Shown: piece by piece, positions 25,947 to 35,088 of the stretch
Layout: the number at the start of each line of letters is the position of its first letter
Position numbering within the stretch: the first letter of the stretch is position 1
Source: Stratiformator vulcanicus
Lineage (GTDB): Bacteria; Planctomycetota; Planctomycetia; Planctomycetales; Planctomycetaceae
Direction: 5' to 3'
Length of the DNA: 64,000 nt
Assembly: GCF_007744515.1 (NCBI RefSeq)
Contig: NZ_CP036268.1
Coordinates: 2,023,712-2,087,711 of the forward strand
Notes under the pieces: model-generated
Told to the model about the DNA's origin: nothing
What the model saw: the letters and a program-made list of their open reading frames with translations, nothing else
The model's database searches: none
Program-made: the position numbers and the translations under genes

Positions 25947-26016
25947 AAGCCGCGCACGAAGTAAGCGGATGAAAAGGGAAGTTGGCCCCGTGATCCGCTT
26001 ACTTCGTGCGCGGCTT
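25947..26016. repeat. Perfect 24 bp inverted repeat (family A, copy 2) at a convergent gene junction
   Basis: Arms 25947-25970 and 25993-26016 are exact reverse complements, separated by 22 nt. They are identical in sequence to the inner 24 bp of the copy at 22039-22110, but the loop is unrelated. It lies between the stops of epmB (plus) and murD (minus), again a convergent junction. Confidence 0.85.
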
Positions 26017-26056
26017 GTCGAGAACCGTTGATACGGATCGCTTTCATCAAATTCGC

Positions 26057-27448
26057 TTAAGCCGCTTGTGCGCTATCTTCGGCCGCGATATCTGCGACGC
26101 ATTCGCGGAAGGTCATTCCGCGATCTCGATAGTCCTGAAACTCGCCGTAACTGGGGCAGCCGGGAGACAGCAATATCGTGTCCCCGTTCCTCGACTCACC
26201 CCATGCCCTGAGTACGGCGGCGCGAAGAGTACTGCAGCGGATCGTCCGAGCCTGCGGAGCAAAGTCTCGGAGCAGGGTCTCGATCTGAATCGCCGTTTGG
26301 CCGATCAGATAGATGGCCACGCTTGATCGGGCCGCCGCGTCGACGAGAGGGCGGAGATCGATGTCGCCATCGGCTCCGCCGACAATCAGGCGGAGTGGTT
26401 TCGGCGTGGCCTCCACGGCGGCGACCGTCGCCCGCGGCGTTGTTGATTTGGAATCGTCGACAAACGTGCGGCCGAGCGTCTGGCCGACCTGCTCCAGACG
26501 ATGCGGTAGTGGTGCGAATTCGCGAAGGCCCGTCGCGATCGCATCAATATCAACGCCGGCCGCCAATGCGGCGGTCGCAGCGGCCGCCGCGTTTTGTGAC
26601 TGATGAGGCGAATCGAGCGTCGGCGGAAGCGTCAGTGAAGTCGACACTTCCTGGTGCGACAGCTTGATTTCACCGTTCTTGACAATCGCGGTCGATTGAG
26701 TGCTCGGCCCGCCGGAGAATGTCAGCCTGTTGCCGAGAGTCTCCCACCGGCTGACGTCGAGGTCATCGGCGTTGAGCACCGCCGCGTCATTCGGCGTTTG
26801 ATAGGCGAGAATCGTCTGCTTCGACTGGCGGTAGTGCTCGACCGTGCGGTGCCAGTTCAAGTGGTTTGGTACGAAGTTCGTGACGACCGCGATCTCGGGG
26901 CTGACTTTCAGACGGCGTAGACCGTGCAACTGAAAGCTGCTCAGCTCGAGGACCACCCAGTCTTCCGGCTTGATGTCGTCGACTTCGCCGAGCAGGCTGT
27001 GGCCGATGTTGCCACCGAGGTGGCCGCCAAGACCTCCCGCCCGCAGCATGTCCGCGATCAGCGTGGCCGTCGAGGATTTCCCGACGGTGCCCGTCACACC
27101 AATGATCGGCGAACGCTTCGCGTTCCAGAACAGTTCGATTTCCGAGGAGAGCCGGACGTTCGCGAACGACGCCATCTTCAGGAAAGGACTGGACGGCGCG
27201 ACCGCCGGGCTGACCACGACCATGTCAGTATTGACGAAGTCGTTCTCACGGTGACCGCCGACGTGGATGCCTTCGAGCGGGACGTCATCGAGCGCGGCCA
27301 GTTCATCGGCCAACTCCGCCTCGGTCCGAAGGTCGGTGACCGTCACGCGTGCGCCGTGGTCGGCGAGATAGCGCGCGGCTGCGGTTCCGCCGCCGAAGCG
27401 GCCCAGTCCCATCACTGTGATTCGGCATCCGTGGTATGTGCTGCTCAT
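26057..27448 (-). CDS. murD: UDP-N-acetylmuramoylalanine-D-glutamate ligase
   Basis: A 463-residue cytosolic Mur ligase that adds D-glutamate in peptidoglycan precursor synthesis. The N-terminal Rossmann part is ITVMGLGRFGGGTAAARYL, the ATP loop is GVTGTVGKSSTATLI, and the C-terminal domain has FVDDSKSTTPRATVAA, where Lys and Ser contact substrate. ATG 27448 gives a normal N-terminus; the 32 upstream codons are not family-like. It is relevant because planctomycetes were long thought to lack peptidoglycan. It is convergent with epmB. Confidence 0.94.
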   Translation of the reverse strand: MSSTYHGCRITVMGLGRFGGGTAAARYLADHGARVTVTDLRTEAELADELAALDDVPLEGIHVGGHRENDFVNTDMVVVSPAVAPSSPFLKMASFANVRLSSEIELFWNAKRSPIIGVTGTVGKSSTATLIADMLRAGGLGGHLGGNIGHSLLGEVDDIKPEDWVVLELSSFQLHGLRRLKVSPEIAVVTNFVPNHLNWHRTVEHYRQSKQTILAYQTPNDAAVLNADDLDVSRWETLGNRLTFSGGPSTQSTAIVKNGEIKLSHQEVSTSLTLPPTLDSPHQSQNAAAAATAALAAGVDIDAIATGLREFAPLPHRLEQVGQTLGRTFVDDSKSTTPRATVAAVEATPKPLRLIVGGADGDIDLRPLVDAAARSSVAIYLIGQTAIQIETLLRDFAPQARTIRCSTLRAAVLRAWGESRNGDTILLSPGCPSYGEFQDYRDRGMTFRECVADIAAEDSAQAA

Positions 27449-27526
27449 AGGCAGCGCATACCAGAAAAGCCCGTCATCGCGATAGATCGAATTGAGAAGC
27501 GGAGCAGCGGGGGACGCCGTTTTAAT

Positions 27527-27555
27527 GAGGTCCCGTGCTCGCACTGCGGGCTTGT
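27527..27555 (-). repeat. Family C repeat copy after the stop of the small secreted protein gene
   Basis: Read on the minus strand, this is ACAAGCCCGCAGTGCGAGCA followed by CGGGACCTC, starting 6 nt after the stop codon at 27562. It matches the copy at 1611-1639 at 24 of 29 positions. Confidence 0.65.
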
Positions 27556-27561
27556 CCGACT

Positions 27562-28074
27562 TTAATCGTCGTAATCGACTTCGACGTAGTCGCGCTTCGT
27601 TCGGATTTCGACCTCGTATTCGCCGTAGTCGAGCTCGATTTTGCGGCCGTTCTTAGTGACCTTCAAATCGGGGCACGGTCCCGGCGGGATGCAGACTTCC
27701 ACAAAAACGATGGCCGGCTGCTGTGGGCAATCCGCACAGGGATCGGGCGGCGGCTGACACGGGTCGAGCACGGCAACGATCTGCTTAACCCCACACGGGT
27801 GGATATTGTCGAAGTCCTTATACTTCACTTTGCCATACAACCCGATCGGCTGAATCGGTTGCGGTGCGTAGTGCGGAATGTAGGCCCCGCCGCCCGGTGC
27901 GGGAGGAACGGCGTACGTGGGGCCGACCGGTTGCGGCTGAGAGACAGCGACGATCTGGCCGAGGCCGGTCGTGTCGATCTCAGGCCCGCGGTGGAACAGC
28001 GAGCCGAACAGGTCGGCACTGGCCGAACCATTGCTCAAGCAGAAAGCGGCTACGATGAGCGGGAGAAATTTCAT
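27562..28074 (-). CDS. Small secreted protein of unknown function
   Basis: A 170-residue protein with a clear signal peptide (MKFLPLIVAAFCLSNGSASA, cleavage near residue 20). The mature part has a Pro/Gln/Gly-rich half, a cluster of six cysteines (about residues 95-135, in pairs such as DPCADCP) and a C-terminal acidic/basic beta-like tail ending DYVEVDYDD. No family is recognised. The Pro-rich plus Cys-rich pattern suggests a disulfide-stabilised envelope protein. ATG 28074 is preferred because it starts the signal peptide directly. Confidence 0.65.
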   Translation of the reverse strand: MKFLPLIVAAFCLSNGSASADLFGSLFHRGPEIDTTGLGQIVAVSQPQPVGPTYAVPPAPGGGAYIPHYAPQPIQPIGLYGKVKYKDFDNIHPCGVKQIVAVLDPCQPPPDPCADCPQQPAIVFVEVCIPPGPCPDLKVTKNGRKIELDYGEYEVEIRTKRDYVEVDYDD

Positions 28075-28522
28075 TGGGGTACCGTATTGGTTCAAAACCG
28101 TACTGGTTCAATTCTGACGTGCTGTCGGGTCGGTACTGTCGATCGGCCGCGGAAAACAGCAGTTTCTCTATATTAACATAGGGGCCGTTCACACCGTCAG
28201 GCAAATGGCGATCTGTCGATTCGGCAAAAATTTTCCTTTCGCCGCTTTCTTGGGTTCGAGCACATCCGGATGATGCCAAAACGCAACGCCCGGTTGCGGC
28301 TGGAAGTCGGCGATCTGATAATCTCACTCCACGATATTCTTCGATCGTCGCCACGACTGACTCCACTCCCAGATTCGACTTCTCCGGTGGAACGAGGCAA
28401 CATCAGCGGCGATTTCGATCCCGGCTCCGCCGCCGCGAGTAACGACCATGAAAGTTCATCCGCGAAGCCCGGCGAAACGGTTCGAAGTAAACGACCGTCG
28501 CTTTGATAGTCAGGGGGCAACG
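28075..28522. other. Divergent intergenic region between two exported-protein genes
   Basis: About 450 bp between divergent genes. Open frames on the minus strand here are Ser/Arg-rich and unconvincing. An A/T-rich patch at 28164-28185 (TTTCTCTATATTAACATAGG) is promoter-like for the minus-strand gene. If the alternative ATG 28448 is used for the plus-strand gene, the region shrinks to 373 bp. Confidence 0.4.
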
Positions 28523-29713
28523 TTGAGTGGCGAGCGATTCGGACTCCGACTCACTTCATTGCGGATCGCACGAGCAGCAGCGGCGATCGTGATGTCCGTC
28601 GTGCTTGTCGGCTGTGGCGGATCGGGAGACGGACCGGACGGGTCCGGAACGCCGGTCGCCGGTGATGGCGCGGCAAGTAACACTCCGGCTGCAAACGGAA
28701 CAGGCACCGCCAGCCCCTCTTCTTTCGGGACTCAGGCGGCTACGCAAAACGGCGGAGACGGTCCGCTCAGGGTGTTGCCGAACGGGCGACTCACGTTCCC
28801 CGGCGCTATCCCGCTGGACGCCTACGGAGACGTGCGGGCCAGTACTTCGTCGACCGGAGTCATTTCGGGGGTCGCTTCCCAACCTCCGGGTTCGCAGACG
28901 GGCGGTGGAAATTCGGGGATGTCGGGAAGCCCGGCTGTCGTCGGCAATCCACCCGCCAACGTTCCGTCGACTCCACCGACCTCTTCGACCGCTGGCGGCT
29001 CGGCCCTCTCCTCATCGAACTGGGGTGACGCGGTATCTATGACGGTCCTGACCGAGGAAATATCGTCGCTGAGTAATGATCTCGCCGCGGTTCTCATTTC
29101 AGTGGGCAGTTACAATCGCGGGTATGAGCAGGTGCAGCTCGGCGGTGAAGTTCTCGCGGCAATGTGTGACATCGTTGCGGCTCATCCGGAGTCGGTCTCG
29201 TGGAAGGCCGACGCGTTACTGGCCCGCGATCGCGGGACCGCCGTCGCAGCCGAAGCAACCGGTTCGGGGCGTTCGAAGTTCGCTCCGACTCAGCTCGCGT
29301 TCGAGCAATTCTCTTCGATTCTCAACAACAATCGCCCGCCCGGATTGCCGGAGCCCGACGCCGATCTGCCGCGGTCAGAGATCGCGGCGCGAGGTCAATT
29401 GATGCAGCGGATGGACGCGGCGTTCTCCCGATTGCGGCAGGCTTCCGGCGACTCGTCCGGGTTCGCGGCGAACTCGGAGGAACTGGCCCACGAAGCGGCA
29501 GTCCTGGGCCTATTGATGAAGTACACCACCGGGGGAGATTACGCCGACGTTGAAGTGGCTCCCTATCGAAGCACGGCTGCGAAACTGATTGACGCGTCCG
29601 ACGAGGCCGCGTCAGCCGCGGCGATCGAGCAGCACGCGGCTTTCAAATCAGCCGTCATTGCGATCGAAGCGACCTGCACCGAGTGTCACCAGCAGTACCG
29701 CTTCGGTGGTTGA
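28523..29713 (+). CDS. Lipoprotein with C-terminal cytochrome c'-like haem-binding domain
   Basis: A 396-residue protein. The signal peptide ends in a lipobox (SVVLVGC), so the Cys should be lipidated. A Gly/Ser/Thr/Pro-rich linker of about 150 residues follows, then a mostly helical region of about 200 residues ending in CTECHQQYRFGG. The CxxCH haem motif placed at the extreme C-terminus and followed by a YR is the cytochrome c' arrangement. It is probably an envelope electron-transfer or gas-binding haem protein. TTG 28523 is chosen because CAGGGGGC lies upstream and it gives a compact signal peptide; ATG 28448 is the alternative. Confidence 0.7.
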   Translation: MSGERFGLRLTSLRIARAAAAIVMSVVLVGCGGSGDGPDGSGTPVAGDGAASNTPAANGTGTASPSSFGTQAATQNGGDGPLRVLPNGRLTFPGAIPLDAYGDVRASTSSTGVISGVASQPPGSQTGGGNSGMSGSPAVVGNPPANVPSTPPTSSTAGGSALSSSNWGDAVSMTVLTEEISSLSNDLAAVLISVGSYNRGYEQVQLGGEVLAAMCDIVAAHPESVSWKADALLARDRGTAVAAEATGSGRSKFAPTQLAFEQFSSILNNNRPPGLPEPDADLPRSEIAARGQLMQRMDAAFSRLRQASGDSSGFAANSEELAHEAAVLGLLMKYTTGGDYADVEVAPYRSTAAKLIDASDEAASAAAIEQHAAFKSAVIAIEATCTECHQQYRFGG

Positions 29714-29849
29714 GCGTGTTTGATCAGGGCGCGACACGTGACTGGAATAGGCGAACGGTGGTCGAATTGAACCGGCGCCGTAAGAATGGGCGTCGACCGG
29801 AATGAAGCCTTCACGCGTAAGTCATGATACACGACGGGCGATTGTGAGT

Positions 29850-30803
29850 ATGAAAGATCGACTCTTGTCGGGCGGCCTGCGATTGATTGCGGCGAGCATT
29901 ATGCTTTCCGCTATCGCCGGGGCGGATGTGATCGAGCTGAAAAGCGGTCAGTCGATCGAGGGGGACGTGCTGAAAAATGACGGGGCGAATCTTTATGTCG
30001 ACGTAGGCGTCGATGTCGTTCGCGTCCCACTCACGGAAGTCGCACGTCGATCGGACAGTCGCAAAGAGTCTGAAGAAGTCGGCGACAGCGGTATCTATTC
30101 CACCGCGCGACTGAAGCGCCGCGAGGTCAAAACGCTGGCGGAGGAATACGGCTCCGGTGTCGTACTGGTGCAGACCCCCGGGGGCCTGGGGTCCGGATTT
30201 ATCATCAACGACGACGGATATTGCGTGACGAACTGTCACGTGATTGAGGGCGAAACGCAGATCGCCGTCATCCTCTACGAGAAGCGAGACGACGGAACAT
30301 TTCGACGCCGTCGGGTTCGCGAGGTGAAGATCGTAGCCCTGAACCCATTCTTCGATCTGGCGATTTTACAGATTCCCAAGCAGGACGATCTCGATTTCCA
30401 ACCCGTTTTTCTTTCGAAGGATGCGGATTATCGCGAAGGCGACGCGGTCTTTGCGATCGGCAACCCGCTCGGGTTGGAACGATCGGTTTCGCAGGGGATC
30501 GTCGGAAGCCGAAATCGAAATTTTGAAGGTCTCGTCTACATTCAGACGACGGCCCAAATCAACCCGGGGAACTCTGGCGGCCCGCTGTTCAATACCCGCG
30601 GCGAGGTCATCGGTGTGACGAACATGAAATTGCTGTTCGGCGAGGGACTCGGCTTCGCGATCCCGGTCAATTACGTCAAAGCCTTTCTCGATGAATATCA
30701 GGCGTTCGCCTACGACAAGACGAATCCCAATACCGGCTATCGCTATCTTGAACCGCCTCGACGGCAGGATCGTGCGGCCACGCCCCGGCCTGACAAAGAT
30801 TGA
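29850..30803 (+). CDS. Secreted trypsin-like (HtrA/S1C) serine protease without PDZ domain
   Basis: A 317-residue periplasmic protease. A signal peptide (residues 1-25) is followed by a small beta segment ([15 protein letters not shown]) and a chymotrypsin-fold domain. The catalytic triad is complete: His130 in VTNCHVIEG, Asp169 in [10 protein letters not shown] and Ser242 in [10 protein letters not shown]. HtrA proteins usually carry one or two PDZ domains; here only about 65 residues follow the Ser motif and none fits a PDZ. ATG 29850 is chosen over the upstream frame because it begins the signal peptide. The gene lies between two exported-protein genes. Confidence 0.88.
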   Translation: MKDRLLSGGLRLIAASIMLSAIAGADVIELKSGQSIEGDVLKNDGANLYVDVGVDVVRVPLTEVARRSDSRKESEEVGDSGIYSTARLKRREVKTLAEEYGSGVVLVQTPGGLGSGFIINDDGYCVTNCHVIEGETQIAVILYEKRDDGTFRRRRVREVKIVALNPFFDLAILQIPKQDDLDFQPVFLSKDADYREGDAVFAIGNPLGLERSVSQGIVGSRNRNFEGLVYIQTTAQINPGNSGGPLFNTRGEVIGVTNMKLLFGEGLGFAIPVNYVKAFLDEYQAFAYDKTNPNTGYRYLEPPRRQDRAATPRPDKD

Positions 30804-31066
30804 TCGCGACGAATTGAAACGGAATCAGGCCGAGGGAGGTATCAATGGATAGATCGAGCGCAGCTCGCAATTTTTCAAGCGTGCAGAGGGGTTTGGTTTC
30901 GATCACCCGTCAAAATAGATACTCGCGATGAACCATCGAATCGTCATGCGTGATTTGTGCTAATTGAGAAGTCACACGGCTGCATGGCGGCATGGACGAT
31001 CGGTCCATTGTGCCCTTGATGAAACGACTGACACGAAGTTCCTGACAGACGAAGGACCGCAGGTTT

Positions 31067-32818
31067 ATGAATCCGCTGAAAATTGTTTTCTGTGTCGCAC
31101 TGATGGCGACTCCGCTAGTTGCCGCCGCTGGGGAGACGCCCAGCGAACGACTGCTGACCCAGCAGGTCTACGCCTATTTCTCGATCCCCAGTGTCGATGC
31201 GCTGAAGGAGCGATTCCAGGAGACGAAATTCTCCGGACTGTTCGAAGAACAAGGCATCAAAGACTTCGCCGCACAGCTTGAAGATAAGTACAACGAAGCC
31301 GCGTCGAATCTGCAGGAGAAGCTCGGGATGTCGGTCAGCGAATTGCTGGCGATTCCTTCGGGCGAATTTGCGGTCGCGGTGACTCGACTCGAGGGATTCG
31401 AAGTCGGAATTATCGCCATGATCGATTACGGCGATAGCGGCGACGCCGTCGACAAGTTCTTCGAACAATACGAAGAGGCGGTCGAAGAAAAGGGTGTCAC
31501 ATGGTCCTCGGAGAGCTTCGAAGGTACCGAGATCGTGACCTACGAATATCCGCAGGACGAAGACGCCGAAGCGGATGCTCCGGTGAAGGCGCCTTCGGGA
31601 TTCTCGATGTTCCGTAAGGATTCGACCCTTGTCATCGGGAACACGCCGGCGGCTTTGGAATCGGTCCTGGTGCGTTGGGACGGAGATCACCCGGAGACGT
31701 TCGCCGGCAACGAGGTCTATGACTACGTCCTGCAGCAGACATCGATCGGCGATCGTGCCCCCGCAATGAAGTGGTTTGTCGATCCGGTCGGCGGGATCGA
31801 AATCGGCATTCAAGCGAATGCCGATAAACTGCCGCAGGCTCAGATGGCCCTCGGCTTCTTGCCCGTACTCGGACTTCGCAACATGCGGGGTTGGGGCGGC
31901 AGCGTCGATCTGGCGACCGAAGAATTCGAATCGGTTAGCCAATCACTGCTCTACATCGATCCGCCTGTGACCGGCGTGCTCGGCCTGTTCTCCTTCCCGG
32001 AGACCGACCTCTCGGTTCCCGATTGGGCGCCCAACGAGGCCACGGGCTACGCCGGCATGAATTGGGACGCGGAGAAGGCCTACGACACCGTTCGTAATCT
32101 CTACAACATGTTCCAAGGGCAAAACGCGCTCGAAAAATTGGTCGACACGTTGGCCGATTCGCCGACCGGCCCGTCGATCCACATTAAGGATGACATCGTC
32201 GACCAGATCGATGGCCGAATCCACGTCGTGAATTTTCCTGTTGAGTTGGGCGAAGACGAGTTGGGCGAGACCTCGCTGCAGAACGTTCAGCAGGACATGA
32301 TCGTGGCGATCGACGTCGTCGATGCCGACAAGATGAAGTCGCTGATGAGCAAAATGGCTGACGGTAATACGTTCCCGGGCAAAATCCGCGAATTCGAAGG
32401 GCAGACGATTTACGAAATGCCGAACCAGGCCGCGGCATCGGGCGGGCCGGAGAGTTTTGCCGTGACCATCGCCAACGATGCGATCGTAATGTCGACCGAC
32501 GTTAAGCGGGTCGAATCGATGCTTCGCGGCGTTGATCGCGCCGACCGCCTCGCCGGTGATGGCACGTACCAGCGGGTGGCATCGCACTTCCCTGTCGAGG
32601 TCTCGATGGTCGGCTATCAGAACGCCGATTCGCAGTTGAAACCGTTCTGGGAGATGTTCCGGACCGATAAGGTTCCCGGCGTCGATGTCAAAGAGGTCGA
32701 TTTCACGAAACTTCCGCCGTTCGAAGTCATCCAGAAGTATCTCGCCCCGTCTGGCAGCTATGTCATCACCGACGATAAAGGGGCCAAGTTCGTGAGCTTT
32801 GGCGTCCGTCCTGAATGA
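31067..32818 (+). CDS. Large secreted protein of unknown function
   Basis: A 583-residue exported protein with a signal peptide (residues 1-21, cleavage near AAAG). The mature part is acidic and mixed alpha/beta, with an early helix-rich region (SVDALKERFQETKFSGLFEEQ) and several repeats of a short pattern where a hydrophobic strand is followed by a helix (for example MFRKDSTLVIGNTPAALESV and VTIANDAIVMSTDVKRVESM). This tandem-domain pattern is seen in planctomycete secreted proteins of unknown role. No enzyme motif is visible. It is followed by a good terminator at 32876. Confidence 0.7.
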   Translation: MNPLKIVFCVALMATPLVAAAGETPSERLLTQQVYAYFSIPSVDALKERFQETKFSGLFEEQGIKDFAAQLEDKYNEAASNLQEKLGMSVSELLAIPSGEFAVAVTRLEGFEVGIIAMIDYGDSGDAVDKFFEQYEEAVEEKGVTWSSESFEGTEIVTYEYPQDEDAEADAPVKAPSGFSMFRKDSTLVIGNTPAALESVLVRWDGDHPETFAGNEVYDYVLQQTSIGDRAPAMKWFVDPVGGIEIGIQANADKLPQAQMALGFLPVLGLRNMRGWGGSVDLATEEFESVSQSLLYIDPPVTGVLGLFSFPETDLSVPDWAPNEATGYAGMNWDAEKAYDTVRNLYNMFQGQNALEKLVDTLADSPTGPSIHIKDDIVDQIDGRIHVVNFPVELGEDELGETSLQNVQQDMIVAIDVVDADKMKSLMSKMADGNTFPGKIREFEGQTIYEMPNQAAASGGPESFAVTIANDAIVMSTDVKRVESMLRGVDRADRLAGDGTYQRVASHFPVEVSMVGYQNADSQLKPFWEMFRTDKVPGVDVKEVDFTKLPPFEVIQKYLAPSGSYVITDDKGAKFVSFGVRPE

Positions 32819-32875
32819 CTTTCGAAGGCACTCGTAATCTGGTTTCGAGTCGCCGGAGCACCGACAACTATCGAG

Positions 32876-32907
32876 CACGGCCGGCAATCGTCGGCCGTGT
32901 TCTTTTT
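32876..32907 (+). terminator. Rho-independent terminator of the 31067-32818 gene
   Basis: CACGGCCG, loop GCAATCGT, CGGCCGTG: an 8 bp perfect stem (extendable by A-T and G-T pairs) followed by TTCTTTTT, 57 nt after the stop codon. Confidence 0.85.
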
Positions 32908-32948
32908 AGTTGCCACGCCGGTCTGTCGATCAATGAGGGAGTCGGATT

Positions 32949-33923
32949 CTAAGAGCCGAGTTCTGCAATCACACGAAATTGATTGGCGATATCGACACCC
33001 ACTTCTTTGTTCCATGCTCCGAGCAGCGTGTGATAGATCGGTCCGGCTGTTTCGTCTCCGATCTTTGACCCGTTCAGCCGCGTCACGGGAAGTAGGCAGT
33101 AGACGGTTGATGCGGTGAAGATTTCATCGGCGGACAACAAGTCGTTGATTTGCAGCGGGACTTCTCGACAGGTCAGTCCGAGCTCAACGGCCAATTCGCG
33201 TACGACTCCGGCACTGATCCCGTCGAGTCTCGAATCTCGCGGCGGTTCGCACAGCGCTCCGTCAATCACAGCGAACAGACACCCGGCCGCCGTTTCCGTC
33301 ACGACGCCATCGCCGCGGACCAAGAGCGAACGGGCTCCCGGCTCCGATCGGGCGGCCTCGTGCTCCGCGAGATACCAGTGCAGCCGATTACGCGTTTTGA
33401 TCTTGGGAGAAAGCGTTCCCGGCGGGACGGCCTCGATCGACGGCACGATGAGATGCTGACCCAATTCGAACAGTACCGCATCACGACTCGCGCGGATCGG
33501 AAACGCATAGACGCAGAGCGTCGGCTCTTGTTTCGCAGATCCGGTGGTGATCGTCCCCGGGTCGTAGTGACGATTCCTCCCCGGAGAAGCAAAGACCGAA
33601 ACGGTCAGGTCGTGCTCGACCGTCAGACTCGCACCGCGTCGGCTGATCGCTTCAGCAATCAATTCCGCGAGCTGATCACGTTCGACCCGCAACGGCACGT
33701 GAGCCAACTTTGCCGATTGCTCGAACCGGTCGAGGTGAGCATCAAGCCGAAACGGCTTATGCCGAAATGTGCGAATAATTTCCGTGATCGTCACGCCGGA
33801 AGTGATCGCGAAGTCATCGATCGGCAAAACCGCGTCAGTCGGCTCCACCCAGGAGCCATTGAGGTAGACCGTTCCGGGGGGCGACTCCGCCGCAGCCAGT
33901 CCCTCTGAATCGCCATTTGGCAT
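32949..33923 (-). CDS. PLP-dependent class IV aminotransferase (branched-chain / D-amino acid type)
   Basis: A 324-residue cytosolic fold-type IV PLP enzyme. The N-terminus VYLNGSWVEPTDAVLPIDD and FRLDAHLDRFEQSA are class IV signatures. The PLP lysine lies in SPKIKTRNRLHWYLAE and the cofactor Glu in VTETAAGCLFAV. Substrate specificity (branched-chain amino acids, D-alanine or aminodeoxychorismate) cannot be told from sequence. ATG 33923 has GAGGA 7 nt upstream; the frame extends 93 codons further upstream, but that part is low-complexity and is excluded. Confidence 0.88.
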   Translation of the reverse strand: MPNGDSEGLAAAESPPGTVYLNGSWVEPTDAVLPIDDFAITSGVTITEIIRTFRHKPFRLDAHLDRFEQSAKLAHVPLRVERDQLAELIAEAISRRGASLTVEHDLTVSVFASPGRNRHYDPGTITTGSAKQEPTLCVYAFPIRASRDAVLFELGQHLIVPSIEAVPPGTLSPKIKTRNRLHWYLAEHEAARSEPGARSLLVRGDGVVTETAAGCLFAVIDGALCEPPRDSRLDGISAGVVRELAVELGLTCREVPLQINDLLSADEIFTASTVYCLLPVTRLNGSKIGDETAGPIYHTLLGAWNKEVGVDIANQFRVIAELGS

Positions 33924-34113
33924 TGCCTCTTCCTCGACGCGCGCTGTTATCTCCAAGCCATCCGCTGCCGCAGGCACCCCCCGCGGCGGGACCGCCGCCA
34001 TGACCGTGTGACTTGGCGTTGGTCGGCCGATATACTTGCGGCTCGCCCGATGTATCATGCCCGACCGGCGCGTCATTTCCAGCCGTCGCAATCCGTCAAA
34101 CTTTCTCAAGCAC

Positions 34114-35052
34114 ATGGAAACCGATCGCGAATCGAATACGTCGTTCTCCCCCGGCCATACCAAGGTCGGCTGGGTGGGAACGGGTGTGATGGGATCGTCC
34201 ATGGCCGGTCACCTGATTGACGCCGGCTACTCGCTGACGGTTTTTAATCGCACGAAATCAAAGGCCGATTCGCTGGTTGAGCGCGGGGCCACTTATGCCG
34301 ATACGCCGGCGGATGTCGCGGCCGATGCGGACGTGATCTTCACGATTGTGGGATATCCCGAGGACGTGCGCGGCGTTTATCTGAGCGAGAGTGGAATTCT
34401 TGAAGCGGCGAAGTCGGGAGCCACTGTTGTCGACATGACGACCAGTGATCCGAGCCTCGCCACGGAGATTCACGAGGCGGCCGCAAAGAAGCAGATCGCC
34501 AGCATTGATGCCCCGGTCTCCGGCGGCGACGTCGGGGCGAAGAACGGCATGCTGTCGATCATGGTGGGCGGAGAAGCGCAAGCGGTCGAAAAGGTGATGC
34601 CGCTGTTGGAATGCTTCGGCAAGACGATCGTTCGTCAGGGCGGGCCGGGTGCCGGTCAGCACACGAAGATGGTGAATCAGACGCTGATCGCGACGAACAT
34701 GATCGGCGTTTGCGAGGCACTCCTGTATGCCCGAAAAGCCGGACTTGATTTGGAAACCGTCCTGAAGTCGGTTTCTGGTGGGGCGGCGGGAAGTTGGTCG
34801 CTTTCGAATCTCGCACCGCGGATCATCGCGGGCGATTTCGCGCCCGGTTTCTATGTGGAACATTTCTTGAAAGATATGGGCATCGCGTTGGCCGAAGCCC
34901 GGCGGATGAACCTCGCACTTCCCGGCTTGTCTTTAGCGGAGCAACTGTATCGCGCGGTCGCGGCCCAAGGGCACGCCCGATCGGGGACGCAGGCGCTGGA
35001 ACTCGCCCTGGCGGAATTGTCGGCGGTCGAGTGGCCGGTTACGAAGTCATAA
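34114..35052 (+). CDS. NAD(P)-dependent 3-hydroxyisobutyrate dehydrogenase-family oxidoreductase
   Basis: A 312-residue beta-hydroxyacid dehydrogenase. The Rossmann motif is [17 protein letters not shown], with the substrate loop [16 protein letters not shown] and the catalytic lysine in [11 protein letters not shown]. An all-helical C-terminal domain follows. Related enzymes reduce 2-hydroxy-3-oxopropionate, succinate semialdehyde or similar. An N-terminal extension of about 15 polar residues precedes the Rossmann fold. ATG 34114 is the most likely start. It lies 36 bp upstream of dapA, so they may be co-transcribed. Confidence 0.9.
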   Translation: METDRESNTSFSPGHTKVGWVGTGVMGSSMAGHLIDAGYSLTVFNRTKSKADSLVERGATYADTPADVAADADVIFTIVGYPEDVRGVYLSESGILEAAKSGATVVDMTTSDPSLATEIHEAAAKKQIASIDAPVSGGDVGAKNGMLSIMVGGEAQAVEKVMPLLECFGKTIVRQGGPGAGQHTKMVNQTLIATNMIGVCEALLYARKAGLDLETVLKSVSGGAAGSWSLSNLAPRIIAGDFAPGFYVEHFLKDMGIALAEARRMNLALPGLSLAEQLYRAVAAQGHARSGTQALELALAELSAVEWPVTKS

Positions 35053-35088
35053 GTTGGAAATCACGACGACGGGATCTCGGAGAATTTC

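Noticed and set aside
22039-26016. CRISPR-like array formed by the family A repeats
   Set aside because: There are only two copies, each a self-contained inverted repeat, 3.9 kb apart with genes between and no regular spacers.
33924-34202. 93-codon upstream extension of the class IV aminotransferase
   Set aside because: It has no family similarity and overlaps the divergent dehydrogenase start; ATG 33923 has a good ribosome-binding site.
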